Positions 30,771 through 38,125 of a stretch of 47,916 bases of DNA are shown here, one piece after another. Below the pieces are notes generated by a model that saw nothing but the letters and a program-made list of their open reading frames with translations, did not search any database and had not been told where the DNA came from. The position numbers were made by a program, and so were the translations under genes. The DNA is from UBA11524 sp051886675. Its GTDB lineage: Bacteria > Bacillota > Clostridia > Christensenellales > Aristaeellaceae. How positions within the stretch are numbered: the first letter of the stretch is position 1; the number at the start of each line of letters is the position of its first letter. The DNA is taken from positions 1 through 47,916 of the forward strand of contig JBJEYH010000284.1 of NCBI GenBank assembly GCA_051886675.1, in the 5' to 3' direction.

Positions 30771-31487
30771 TTACAATTTTCCGTTCATGATCGCCATCAC
30801 CAGGTTGCCGTTGTTGAACAGGGGCGCCAGGGTGCTGGCATCCAGCATCTCGGAGATGAAATCCATCGGCACCACCGTCAGCACCAGGGGCACCACGGTG
30901 AAGGCCGCGTAGCAGATCAGCACGCCCCGCAAAAGCCCGAACACCCCGCCCACCAGCCAGTCCAGCTGCTTGAGCACCGGGAAGCGGAAGATGGCCTTCA
31001 GGGCGTTGACCACAATGGCGATCACCACGTACAGCACGATGAAGCACACCACGAAGCACAGCACGTTGATGCAGGCGTTGATGATGGTCTGGCTGACGTA
31101 GTCCGACACGGTGGTCATGCCGGCGGCGGCGTAGGCCTGGTTGAGCAGGTTCGACTCCAGAATGGCGTCCAGCGGCGCGGGCAGGGATACCTTGTTCACC
31201 AGCTCGGTGATGCCCTCGCGCGTCATGGTCGCCACATTGGTGATGGCCGTCTCCAGATCGCCGATGCGGCTGGAGGCATCGGTGTAATGCACCAGGGTGC
31301 GCACCAGCTCCGTATCCCCCTGGATGACGGCGGCCAGCTTCGGGTAGAAAACAAAGGACAGCCCGAAGGACAAAAGGCATCCGCCCGTGTTCAGCACCGA
31401 GCTGACAAACCCCCGGTAAAACCCGAACAGCACGCTCAGCGCCAGAATCCCCAGCACCACATAGTCCACAATGTTCATAGCAGGCAT
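30771..31487 (-). CDS. CvpA family membrane protein
   Basis: A 238-residue integral membrane protein of the CvpA/colicin V production family. The start NIVDYVVLGILALSVLFGFYRGFV and four hydrophobic segments (about 5-25, 28-48, 155-180, 195-218) match the family; LDWLVGGVFGLLRGVLI is the typical third-loop region. In other bacteria CvpA affects biofilm formation and bile or envelope stress, but its chemistry is unknown. GGAGG stands 4 nt from the ATG at 31487 and 13 nt from the ATG at 31478; I chose the first with moderate confidence. It follows the L,D-transpeptidase gene by 30 nt. Confidence 0.85.
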   Translation of the reverse strand: MPAMNIVDYVVLGILALSVLFGFYRGFVSSVLNTGGCLLSFGLSFVFYPKLAAVIQGDTELVRTLVHYTDASSRIGDLETAITNVATMTREGITELVNKVSLPAPLDAILESNLLNQAYAAAGMTTVSDYVSQTIINACINVLCFVVCFIVLYVVIAIVVNALKAIFRFPVLKQLDWLVGGVFGLLRGVLICYAAFTVVPLVLTVVPMDFISEMLDASTLAPLFNNGNLVMAIMNGKL

Positions 31488-31517
31488 CCAACCTCCCCCG
31501 CAGCCCATGGCCGCATG

Positions 31518-33365
31518 TCAATCGTCATACTCGCCGTTGAGGTACTTCTCCCTGGCCGCCGTCAGCACGGGATCGTGATCCCCGCCGGGGGCGTAGGTCT
31601 CGTTAATTTCCAGGATCTGCGCCTCCCGGAGCACCGGCGCGCAGTAGGGACAGCGCTTGAGCTTGGCAAAGTCGCCGGTATCCAGCTCCGCGTAGGTGAA
31701 GGCCGTGAACACCGTCCCCGACTTGGCGGAATAGCAGGTTTCCTGGCTGTGGTAGTAGGTGCCGCCGTTGGGGTTGTAGTACAGGAGGAAATCGTCGTCC
31801 GGCACGGTGATCTGCCGTCCCTGCCAGTCCTCCCAGATGACCAGCTTGGTGTTCTTCTTGCGGTTGTCCCAGATCCACTGCATGTTCACGCCCTCGGGGG
31901 TGCGGTTGCGCTGCACGCGCACGCAGCCGTGGCTGGCCTTCTGCCCCAGGTAGGGCTCGGTGGCGCTGTACACCTTGGAGCCGTCGGCCCGCTCCACGTA
32001 GGGCACCTCATGGAGCAGGTCGCCGTCGTTGAAGCGGATGGCCCGGGGACAGTACATGTTGTCGCTGTAGAAGCCGCCCACCGCGCTGGTGAGCAGGAAC
32101 TCGCCGGAGCGGGTCTCGTTGTAGGGCTGACGCTCGTTGGCCAGGCCCGTGGACACGTCCAGGGTGGAATACAGCGCGCCGTTCCTGAAAAGATAGAGCT
32201 TCTGCGTCAGCTTGTCGATGACGATGGCGTAATCCGTCTGGGGATTGACGGTGGTCAGCTCGGAGGTCTTGACATAGCCCTGCACCAGCATGTTCCACGC
32301 CTTGACCGCGCTGTCATGGAAGGAGGCCGAATAGCACTCGATCAGCGACCAGCCGTTGTCGAGGGTCTCCAGCACATGCACGCCCTGGGTCGCCCGGGTC
32401 ACCACGCCCACCTTGTCGCTGTTCTCATCCGGCTCGGCGCGGAGGCTGAGCTGGGTCTTTTCGTTGCCGCTGAGCACCGTGATGGGCTGCATGAGCATCT
32501 CCCACACGGCGGCCTCATCGGTGATGTCCATGGGCAGGGTCCAGTAATTCATGGTGGTATCGCTCTGGTAGGGGCTGCTGTAGGCCGGGGTGAACGACCG
32601 CTGATCCGGCACCTCCTCCAGGGAAACCACCGTCTCCTCCTCCTGGGGAACGGCCGTCTCCTCCGGCGTCGCCGTGGGGGTCGGCGCGGGCGTCGCCGTG
32701 GGCGCGGGGGTGGCCGTCTCCCGCGGCGCGAAGCCCGACAGCGTCACGGTGATATGCTCCTCGTTGGAGGGATAGCCCGTCGCGTCGGACAGGGTGAGGG
32801 TCAGGGTCACGTCGCCCTCGCCCAGACCCGCGCCGTCAAAGTCGACGCTGCCAAAGCCCTCCTGCACGGCCACCGTCTTCAGGCTGCGCCAGGTGCCGCC
32901 CACCCACGCGCCCACCGTCAGCGCGCCGTCCACGCTGGCGTAGAAGCGCACCGTGATGGCCTGCTCCGGCGTTACCGTGGTGTCCGAGGGCGTGATGCCC
33001 GTCAGGTAGGGGGCGTAGGCGCCGATGGTCACGGGCGCGGTCGCGGTTTCCCCGTTCAGGGTCAGCACCAGCTGATACGTGCCCTCCGGCGCGGGCACCC
33101 CCTGATAGGTTCCGTTCCACCACAGGGTGTTGCGGCCCCGGACGGCGGCGTAGCTCTCCATCACCACCGATACGGTCTGCCCGGCTTCATCCGTCACGAT
33201 GAGCTGCGCGCTGCCCGCCTCGGGCGCGTCGAAGATCAGCGTCACCGCCTTGCCGGGGCGCACGGTCTCCGAGGGCGTTTGCAGCGTCAGCTGCGCGCTC
33301 TCCGCCAGGGCGAAGGCTGCCAGCGCAAGCAGCAGCACGGGAATCAGCGTCAGGTACTTTCGCAT
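31518..33365 (-). CDS. Secreted L,D-transpeptidase (YkuD) with SH3-like and FlgD-like domains
   Basis: A 615-residue exported cell-wall enzyme that would form 3-3 cross-links or attach proteins to peptidoglycan. Residues 1-21 are a signal peptide. Two beta-sandwich modules follow (about 25-118 with the FlgD-like NTLWWNGTYQGVPAPEGTYQL, and 120-215), then a Pro/Thr/Glu linker (215-250), an SH3-like module (300-370) and the YkuD domain (about 383-510) with the catalytic SHGCVRV, C481 being the nucleophile. The C-terminal 80 residues add a CPYC pair (572-575) and an extra C546, possibly a metal or disulfide site. An extended -10 promoter is upstream, and cvpA is downstream in the same operon. Confidence 0.93.
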   Translation of the reverse strand: MRKYLTLIPVLLLALAAFALAESAQLTLQTPSETVRPGKAVTLIFDAPEAGSAQLIVTDEAGQTVSVVMESYAAVRGRNTLWWNGTYQGVPAPEGTYQLVLTLNGETATAPVTIGAYAPYLTGITPSDTTVTPEQAITVRFYASVDGALTVGAWVGGTWRSLKTVAVQEGFGSVDFDGAGLGEGDVTLTLTLSDATGYPSNEEHITVTLSGFAPRETATPAPTATPAPTPTATPEETAVPQEEETVVSLEEVPDQRSFTPAYSSPYQSDTTMNYWTLPMDITDEAAVWEMLMQPITVLSGNEKTQLSLRAEPDENSDKVGVVTRATQGVHVLETLDNGWSLIECYSASFHDSAVKAWNMLVQGYVKTSELTTVNPQTDYAIVIDKLTQKLYLFRNGALYSTLDVSTGLANERQPYNETRSGEFLLTSAVGGFYSDNMYCPRAIRFNDGDLLHEVPYVERADGSKVYSATEPYLGQKASHGCVRVQRNRTPEGVNMQWIWDNRKKNTKLVIWEDWQGRQITVPDDDFLLYYNPNGGTYYHSQETCYSAKSGTVFTAFTYAELDTGDFAKLKRCPYCAPVLREAQILEINETYAPGGDHDPVLTAAREKYLNGEYDD

Positions 33366-33422
33366 GGGTTGTCCTCCAGCATGTTATTCGTCCGCAGGGA
33401 CTCCCCGCAGGGAATCCCTTCT

Positions 33423-33428
33423 ATCATA
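33423..33428 (-). promoter_or_regulatory. Extended -10 promoter of the L,D-transpeptidase operon
   Basis: On the minus strand TGC-TATGAT, 57 nt upstream of the start codon; no clear -35. Confidence 0.6.
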
Positions 33429-33445
33429 GCAGATTTCGCCGCAAA

Positions 33446-34453
33446 TTACCAGCACCCCGGGAAAAGCAGCTCCGGCAGCCTGAGGGCCGAATCCGTCCGC
33501 AGCCCGCAGGGCTCCAGGGGGAAGCGGTTCTCCCCGTCCACCAGGCAGGACAGCATGCCCGCGCCGCGCCCCGCCTGCACGTCCAGGGGCCGGTCGCCGA
33601 TCATCGCGCACGCTTCCGGATGCAGGCGATGGCGTTCCATCAGGTGCAGGAGCATGTCCGGCGCGGGCTTGCGGGGAAACCCCTGCTGGGGACACACCGC
33701 CCCCGCGAACCATCCGTCCAGCCCGCAGCCCGCCAGCAGCGCCATGGCGTCCTCCACAGGCCGGTGGGTGGCCAGATAATGCCGGCATCCCGCCCGGCTC
33801 AGCGCCGCCAGCGCCTCCGGAATTCCCGGCATGGGCGATACCTCCCCCGGGTGCAGCACGGCCTCGGCGTGATAGCGGCGAAGCAGCTCCTCCGCATCCC
33901 GGCCATTCTCCCGGGCCAGGGTCGCGGCGCACTCGGGCAGGCTTCCCTTCATCAGGCGCATGCTCCGCTCCGGCGAAAGCGCAATCCCCATCGACGCCGC
34001 CGCCCGCACCATCGCCGCGGCCATGGCGGGATAGGTGTCCATCACCGTGCCGTCAAAGTCCCAGATCAGCTCCGTCACCTGCGGCTCCGACAGCGCCAGC
34101 TGCCGCGCCACCGCCGCGTCCGCCGGGCAGAAGGCGTAGCCCAGCAGCTCCCGCGGCCGCACAAAGGCGCATGCCTCGTGCTCGGTCAGCACGGGGGTGT
34201 GCTTCGTCCGCGCCGTCAGGAAGGTGAACAGGATTCCCTCCGCCTCCCGCCGGCACAGCGTCCGCACCTCCGTCACCGGCAGGGACAGCTCCTCCGACAA
34301 TTCCCGGATCAGGCATGCCGCCGCGTCCTCGCCCGCCTCCTGCTTGCCGCCGGGGAATTCCCACAGGTGGGCGTTGTGCCGCCCCTCGCCCCGCTGGCAG
34401 ATCAGAACGCGTCCGTCCTCCCGGCGGATGATGCCCGCTGATACCTGGATCAT
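33446..34453 (-). CDS. NUDIX hydrolase / HAD phosphatase fusion
   Basis: A 335-residue two-domain protein. Residues 1-122 are a MutT-like NUDIX hydrolase; the box runs G36-x5-E42-x7-R50-E51-L-x-E54-E55, with the usual final Gly replaced by Ser57. Residues 125-330 are a HAD subfamily IA phosphatase: D132/D134 in WDFDGTVMDT, the motif II threonine in YLATHRP near 229, K262, and motif IV GDRPLD near 286-291. One half would cleave a nucleoside diphosphate bond and the other a phosphomonoester, so together they could turn an oxidised or unwanted NTP into a nucleoside. The ATG overlaps the endonuclease IV stop by four bases. It is the last gene of the PBP-nuclease-helicase operon. Confidence 0.88.
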   Translation of the reverse strand: MIQVSAGIIRREDGRVLICQRGEGRHNAHLWEFPGGKQEAGEDAAACLIRELSEELSLPVTEVRTLCRREAEGILFTFLTARTKHTPVLTEHEACAFVRPRELLGYAFCPADAAVARQLALSEPQVTELIWDFDGTVMDTYPAMAAAMVRAAASMGIALSPERSMRLMKGSLPECAATLARENGRDAEELLRRYHAEAVLHPGEVSPMPGIPEALAALSRAGCRHYLATHRPVEDAMALLAGCGLDGWFAGAVCPQQGFPRKPAPDMLLHLMERHRLHPEACAMIGDRPLDVQAGRGAGMLSCLVDGENRFPLEPCGLRTDSALRLPELLFPGCW

Positions 34454-35280
34454 GCCCAGCCCTCCTTGAGCATGGCGATCTCCGCTGCGTAGCCCTCCAG
34501 CTCGTTGGGCGTCTCCAGCAGGAAGGGCAGCTCCCGCAGGGCCGGGTGGGTCATCACCCGCAGGATGGCCTCCGTCCCGAGGGTGCCCTGGCCGATCTTC
34601 TCGTGCCGGTCCTTGCGGGCGCCCAGGGGGTTCTTGCTGTCGTTGATGTGCACGGCCTTCAGCCGATGCAGTCCCACGGCTTTGTCAAAGGCCGTCAAAA
34701 CGCCGTCCAGATCGCCGGCGATGTCGTAGCCCGCGTCGCTGACGTGGCAGGTGTCCAGACACACGCCCAGGTGATCGGACAGCTCCACCCGGTCGATGAT
34801 CGCCCGCAGCTCCTCGAACCTGCCGCCCACCTCGCTGCCCTTGCCGGCCATGGTTTCCAGCAGGACGGTGGTGTGCATGTCCTCCCAGAGGATCCGGTTG
34901 AGCATTTCGGCGATCTGCCCGATGCCCGTGTCGATCCCCTGCTTCCCGTGGCTGCCGGGGTGGAAGTTGTACAGGTTCCCCGGCAGATGCTCCATGCGCT
35001 GCAGGTCGTCGAGCATGGTGCGGGTGGCGAAGTCCCGGATGGCCGGATCCGCCGAGCAGCCGTTGAGGGTATAGGGCGCGTGGGCGAGGATCGTGCCGAT
35101 GCCGTTCTCCTGCGCGAAGGCCAGGTAGGCGGCCACGTCCCTTTCGTCCAGGGCTTTGGCCGAGCCGCCCCGGGGATTGCGGGTGAAGAACTGGAACGTG
35201 TTCGCCCCGATGGACACCGCTTCCCGGCCCATGTGCAGATAGCCCTTCGAGGCCGAGAGGTGGCAGCCGATGTGCAGCAT
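34450..35280 (-). CDS. nfo: Endonuclease IV (AP endonuclease)
   Basis: A 276-residue base-excision-repair enzyme that incises 5' to abasic sites and cleans 3' blocked ends. Metal-binding motifs of the family are all visible: GCHLSASKGY (5-14), FFTRNPRG near 33, AHAPYTLNG near 67, NFHPGSHG near 107, LLETMAGKGSEVG near 139, CLDTCHVSDAGYD near 174 and HINDSKNPLGARKDRHEKIGQG near 209. Length is normal. AGGAAG is 7 nt from the ATG at 35280; an upstream in-frame ATG at 35298 overlaps that site. It starts 14 nt after the pentapeptide-repeat gene. Confidence 0.96.
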   Translation of the reverse strand: MLHIGCHLSASKGYLHMGREAVSIGANTFQFFTRNPRGGSAKALDERDVAAYLAFAQENGIGTILAHAPYTLNGCSADPAIRDFATRTMLDDLQRMEHLPGNLYNFHPGSHGKQGIDTGIGQIAEMLNRILWEDMHTTVLLETMAGKGSEVGGRFEELRAIIDRVELSDHLGVCLDTCHVSDAGYDIAGDLDGVLTAFDKAVGLHRLKAVHINDSKNPLGARKDRHEKIGQGTLGTEAILRVMTHPALRELPFLLETPNELEGYAAEIAMLKEGWA

Positions 35281-35294
35281 ATCGCTTCTTCCTT

Positions 35295-35918
35295 TCATTC
35301 GCGAATGACCAGGCCCAGGAGCCGCGCCAGCTCCGCAGCCTGCAGGGGCGTGACCACCATGCCCCGCATGTCCGGGATGCCGATGTTCAGCCCGTCCAGG
35401 CGGCAGGTGCGCAGATCAACGCCCTTCATGGACGTCATGTGGATGGTGGCGCGGGTCAGGTCGCAGTCCGCAAAGGCGGTCTGCTTGAGCGTCACGGTTT
35501 CCAGCGCCGCCTCCTGCATGGCGCAGGACGCAAAGCGCACATGATCGGTCCTGACCTCCGACAGGTTGAGGAAGTCCGCCTTGCAGCCGGTCATTTCCAC
35601 CTGCCGGAGCAGCGCGCGGATCAGATCCGCCCCCGTCAGGCGGCAGGTGTCCAGCCGGCAGCGCACCAGCGTCGCGCCCTCCAGCCTCGCCGAGGACAGG
35701 TCGCAGTGGTCGAACACCACGTCCACAAACCCCGAGCGGCGCAGGTCGCACCCGGCCATCAGGCACTTGCGCAGGATGCACCCGCGCCATTCCCGCCCGT
35801 GGAGATCCTCCCCGGACAGATCAAGTCCCTCCAGCACAAGGCCCTCCAGGTCGTCCTCGTCAGGCAGGGCGTCAAGGGGCGTCAGCGGCTCCTCCAGCCG
35901 GGGCGCGTCAAGCTTCAT
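35295..35918 (-). CDS. Pentapeptide-repeat protein
   Basis: A 207-residue cytoplasmic protein. From about residue 28 to 185 it is made of A(D/N)LxX-like pentapeptides, for example LEGLDLSGEDL, LRKCLMAGCDL, LEGATLVRCRL, TCRLTGADLI and FADCDLTRATI, which should fold as a right-handed quadrilateral beta-helix. The N-terminal 25 residues and the last 15 are outside the repeats. Some such proteins (Qnr, MfpA) mimic DNA and protect gyrase; others have unknown roles. AAAGGAG precedes the chosen ATG by 8 nt. It lies between the SNF2 helicase and endonuclease IV genes in the same operon, which makes a DNA-linked role plausible but unproven. Confidence 0.88.
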   Translation of the reverse strand: MKLDAPRLEEPLTPLDALPDEDDLEGLVLEGLDLSGEDLHGREWRGCILRKCLMAGCDLRRSGFVDVVFDHCDLSSARLEGATLVRCRLDTCRLTGADLIRALLRQVEMTGCKADFLNLSEVRTDHVRFASCAMQEAALETVTLKQTAFADCDLTRATIHMTSMKGVDLRTCRLDGLNIGIPDMRGMVVTPLQAAELARLLGLVIRE

Positions 35919-36008
35919 GGGCAGTCTCCTTTGCAGTGTGATTGGTTCCCCCGGGTTGCCCGCGCGCAGCGTCCATGCCTGCGCCAGGCGCATGCCCCGC
36001 CCCTGTGT

Positions 36009-37772
36009 TCACCCCGCGGAGGGCAGGCTGTCGGCCATCTGCCGCACCAGCTTCTCCACATGCCGGCGGGCCTCCATGGCGGATGCCTCGGCCTCGTCGG
36101 CGGAAACGGGCGTGTCCCCCATCAGCCCCATGAACTGGCTGACCTTCAGGCCCAGGGCCTCCTGCATGGCCGCGTCGCTGCCCTGGGGCGCCACCAGATA
36201 GTAGCACAGCAGCGAATCCTCCTGGCCGATGCGGTGGGCCCGGTCCTCGGCCTGGGAATGCACCGCCGGGCTCCAGTCCAGCTCGCCGAACACCACGCAG
36301 GTGGCCCGCTGCAGATTCAGGCCGCTGGCCGCACGAAGGCTGATGCACAGCACGTCCGTCTTGCCGGTCATGAACCGCTCCACCGCCCGGTCCTTCATGG
36401 CGGAGGTTTCCCGGCCCGTGATGAACCCCGGCTCGAACTGCCGCAGCTCCTTCTTGTACAGATCCATCACCTCATGATGATGGGCGAAGAGCAGTACCTT
36501 TTCCCCGCCCTCCAGCAGCGCCCGCACGAACTGGCACACGTAGGGGGCCTTCGCCACCCCCGTGGCCTGCCGCGCCCGCTGGCTGATCTGCTCCTCCAGC
36601 ATGGCCCGGGAGGAGGCGGTCAGGGTGCCGTCGGTTTTCCAGCGCATCAGCTGGGGAAGAATCGGCTCCATCAGCTGGGCGTAGACCTTGTCGTTCCAGT
36701 CCAGCTCCTGCACCAGACGGCGCTTTGGGGGCAGCTCGCCCAGCACCTGCTGCTTGGTACGGCGCAGCATCAGCCCCTCCCGGCGCAGGTAGTCCCCCAG
36801 CACGTCCGGCTTGATGACCACCGCGCTGCCGTAGCCGTAGCACCACTCCCGCGAGAAGCTCTCCCAGTCCCCCAGGAAGTGGTAGTCCAGGATGTTGATC
36901 ACGTTCCAGATTTCCCCGCCCTTGTTGTAGATGGGCGTGCCGGAAAGGCCGATGACCTGCTCGCAGCTTTCCGACAGAAGGCTGGCGGCGGAGTATTTCT
37001 CCGTGCCGGTGTGGCGCAGCTCCTGGATTTCGTCGAAGATCACCGACCGCAGGGGCAGGGTGGGCAGCGTTTCCTTCCAGCCCCGCAACAGCAGGTAGTG
37101 CATGATGTAGATGTCCGCCTCGGGCAGGTCGTAGGGCTTCAGGCCCCGGATCACATGGATCCGCGGCGGCGCGCCATTCACCCGCAGGAACCGCCCCGCC
37201 TCCTCCTGCCAGTTGCGGCACAGGTGCGCCGGGGGAATCACCATCGCCGGGAACGACCGCGTCGCCGCCAGCCAGGCCAGCGCCTGCACCGTCTTGCCCA
37301 GGCCCATCTCGTCCGCCAGCAGACACCGGTCGTGCTGCATCAGGAAGGCCAGCCCCTCCTGCTGAAAGTTCATCAGCTTCCCGGTGAAGCTGCCCTCCGG
37401 CGGCTCCATCTTCCCGGGCATGAGAGCGGCCTTTTCCCTGCGCACGGCGGCGCAGCGGGCGTCGCTGACGGCCTGCTCCCACATTTCCCGGTCGGATGGC
37501 CGGATGTCCAGCGGAAAGCGCAGCATCAGCCAGCACAGCTCCCCCACCATCCGCCGGTGGGCCGTGAAGCGGGCTTCGCCCCGCTTGCTCCCCGCCGATC
37601 CCGGAAACAGCCGCTTGCACATTTCCGTCACGGACGGGTCGCCCTTCACCACCCAGCACTTGCTTCTGCGGTTGTAGCTCAGCGTGCCGTACACATGGCT
37701 TTGCAGGCTGTAGTTCTCCTGCAGGTAAGCCGGCAGCAGCGCCGCGTCCTCCCGCCAGGATTCATCGGTCAT
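36009..37772 (-). CDS. SNF2-family DEAD/DEAH-like helicase
   Basis: A 587-residue SF2 ATPase/translocase. Residues 15-100 are an N-terminal module with a Trp-x3-GDP-x5-KRLFPG pattern (W40, GDP 44-46, KRLFP 53-57) and LCWLMLRFPL at 79-88. The helicase core follows: Q-motif NFQQEGLAFL (135-144), Walker A DEMGLGKT (154-161), DEIQ box (247-250), motif III LSGTP (276-280), motif V ASGLNLQRA and motif VI QAEDRAHRIGQ (507-517), all intact. The size resembles SMARCAL1-like minimal remodellers more than chromatin factors. The ATG overlaps the upstream nuclease gene by four bases (ATGA), so the two proteins are probably partners in DNA repair, replication-fork handling or defence. Confidence 0.93.
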   Translation of the reverse strand: MTDESWREDAALLPAYLQENYSLQSHVYGTLSYNRRSKCWVVKGDPSVTEMCKRLFPGSAGSKRGEARFTAHRRMVGELCWLMLRFPLDIRPSDREMWEQAVSDARCAAVRREKAALMPGKMEPPEGSFTGKLMNFQQEGLAFLMQHDRCLLADEMGLGKTVQALAWLAATRSFPAMVIPPAHLCRNWQEEAGRFLRVNGAPPRIHVIRGLKPYDLPEADIYIMHYLLLRGWKETLPTLPLRSVIFDEIQELRHTGTEKYSAASLLSESCEQVIGLSGTPIYNKGGEIWNVINILDYHFLGDWESFSREWCYGYGSAVVIKPDVLGDYLRREGLMLRRTKQQVLGELPPKRRLVQELDWNDKVYAQLMEPILPQLMRWKTDGTLTASSRAMLEEQISQRARQATGVAKAPYVCQFVRALLEGGEKVLLFAHHHEVMDLYKKELRQFEPGFITGRETSAMKDRAVERFMTGKTDVLCISLRAASGLNLQRATCVVFGELDWSPAVHSQAEDRAHRIGQEDSLLCYYLVAPQGSDAAMQEALGLKVSQFMGLMGDTPVSADEAEASAMEARRHVEKLVRQMADSLPSAG

Positions 37773-38125
37773 AGCGCGATCCCCCACAGGCGGTTCAGGC
37801 ATACCAGGCGCAGGGGCTTCCCGGCCATGGTCTGCGGCAGATCCACCGTTTTTTCCGTGACGAGAATGAGGCCCTCCACCCGCGCGCAGCCCGCATACCG
37901 CATCAGCTGCGCCCGGATGCGCTGCCGCTCCGGCTGGCCCCGCTTGATCTCGATCCCCACGCCCCCGCACATCAGGTCGATGCGGCAGCGGGGCGCGAGG
38001 GTCACCTCATGCTCATAGGCGATGCCCGCCGCGTCCAGGGCGTCCATCACCAGACGGTGGAGATCGTACTCCCCCTGCTGGATGGGCGCGCGCAGGACGC
38101 GCAGGGCGGTCAGAATGCGTTCCAT
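37769..38125 (-). CDS. Small PD-(D/E)XK-like nuclease paired with the helicase
   Basis: A 118-residue protein with a restriction-endonuclease-like signature: E40 in YEHEVTL, then D50 (CRIDLM), E59-I-K61 (GIEIKRG) and Q73 (AQLMRYA). The spacing D-x8-E-x-K with a following Gln-x2-Arg-Tyr helix fits the PD-(D/E)XK core. The first 35 residues are helical (HRLVMDALDAAGI). It ends with LNRLWGIAL. The start codon shares its A with the stop of the PBP gene (TGATG), and its stop overlaps the helicase start. The nuclease call is from motif pattern, not from a close homologue I can name; a catalytically active DNA endo- or exonuclease is inferred. Confidence 0.75.
   Translation of the reverse strand: MERILTALRVLRAPIQQGEYDLHRLVMDALDAAGIAYEHEVTLAPRCRIDLMCGGVGIEIKRGQPERQRIRAQLMRYAGCARVEGLILVTEKTVDLPQTMAGKPLRLVCLNRLWGIAL

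Noticed and set aside
36009..38125. DISARM or another named defence system
   Set aside because: The SNF2 protein is present but no PLD-domain, DUF1998 or methylase gene is adjacent, and the surrounding genes are housekeeping-like. It is reported instead as an uncharacterised pair.
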